Positions 6,966 through 7,202 of a DNA stretch of 7,202 nt are shown here, in pieces. Every line of letters begins with the position of its first letter. Within the stretch, counting starts at the first letter, position 1. Under the pieces are notes generated by a model. It was not told the origin of the DNA. It did not search any database and worked only from the letters and a program-made list of their open reading frames with translations. A program made the translations under genes and the position numbers. The stretch comes from an uncultured Prevotella sp. (lineage in GTDB: Bacteria > Bacteroidota > Bacteroidia > Bacteroidales > Bacteroidaceae). The stretch covers positions 1 to 7,202 of the forward strand of contig CAJPTO010000164.1 of the NCBI GenBank assembly GCA_905373605.1. Direction: 5' to 3'.

Positions 6966-7202
6966 ATGAGAAAATACATCATACATTTGGCCGCGGCTGC
7001 CGCACTGCTCATGGGCTTTGCAGCTTGCGACGTTGAAACAAACGAGAAACCGGGTGGAACGGCAGTGGAAAACATGGCCGGCTTTTGGCAAGTGCGCGTG
7101 CACGAAGTGAATGCCGACGGAACCATCACGCAAAACGTGTTGGCCAATCGCGTGTTTAGCATGCAAACTTACAACACCGTAGACAACACGGCCGACAAAA
7201 TG
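6966..7202 (+). CDS. Lipoprotein resembling lipid-binding putative hydrolase family, BT2261-like (3' end outside window)
   Basis: Only the first 79 codons are present. The protein opens with a signal peptide, MRKYIIHLAAAAALLMGFAA, followed by the lipidated cysteine at residue 21 and an acidic stretch, DVETNE. The mature part, AGFWQVRVHEV at 38-48 and FSMQTYNTVDN at 64-74, has the pattern of the Bacteroidetes lipid-binding putative hydrolase (lipocalin-like) family, whose members share a Trp-containing first strand and a TYNT-like motif. The gap to the preceding gene is 13 bp, so the two are surely co-transcribed. In B. thetaiotaomicron the comparable position is held by BT2261, an accessory lipoprotein of a peptide-binding SusCD complex. 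The family call rests on a short segment and is moderate; presence of a real lipoprotein gene is nearly certain. Confidence 0.8.
   Translation, partial: MRKYIIHLAAAAALLMGFAACDVETNEKPGGTAVENMAGFWQVRVHEVNADGTITQNVLANRVFSMQTYNTVDNTADKM

Overview
The window looks like a Bacteroidales chromosome, most likely Prevotella or a close relative. Three things point there: a SusC/SusD outer-membrane transporter pair followed by surface lipoproteins, a consensus Bacteroidetes-type promoter (TTTG, 19 bases, TAnnTTTG) in front of susC, and A-rich translation starts without a Shine-Dalgarno. The genus is an inference from general feel, not a marker gene.

Left part (1-1303). Positions 1-400 carry, on the minus strand, the middle of a substrate import-associated zinc metallohydrolase lipoprotein (HEFTH motif at 77-91). 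It lacks a signal peptide, a lipobox and the usual N-terminal segment, and its family-like sequence stops at an 11-bp repeat, so it looks decapitated. From there to about 646 lies a compact non-coding element with three interlocking inverted repeats and a 44-bp imperfect direct repeat. From 647 to about 1073 no gene is recognisable. The susC promoter (1156-1186) lies between two perfect 12-bp inverted repeats (1116-1127 and 1232-1243), an arrangement that could be an invertible on/off switch.

Right part (1304-7202). Four plus-strand genes follow: a SusC-like TonB-dependent transporter, a SusD-like_2 lipoprotein, a lipoprotein with an Ig-like DUF5011-type domain, and a fourth lipoprotein, cut by the window edge, that resembles the lipid-binding putative hydrolase (lipocalin-like) family. 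The SusC-SusD and third-fourth gene gaps are 13 bp each. The 230-bp gap between the SusD-like gene and the third gene holds two repeat tracts, including a ten-unit 8-bp tandem array.

How they work together. SusC forms the TonB-powered barrel and SusD the hinged lid that captures ligand at the cell surface. The two extra lipoproteins would sit on the same complex. Gene order and content resemble Bacteroides thetaiotaomicron BT2264-BT2261, a SusCD complex with two accessory lipoproteins that was crystallised with bound peptides. Oligopeptide uptake is therefore the best working guess; no glycoside hydrolase or sugar regulator is visible here to suggest a glycan.
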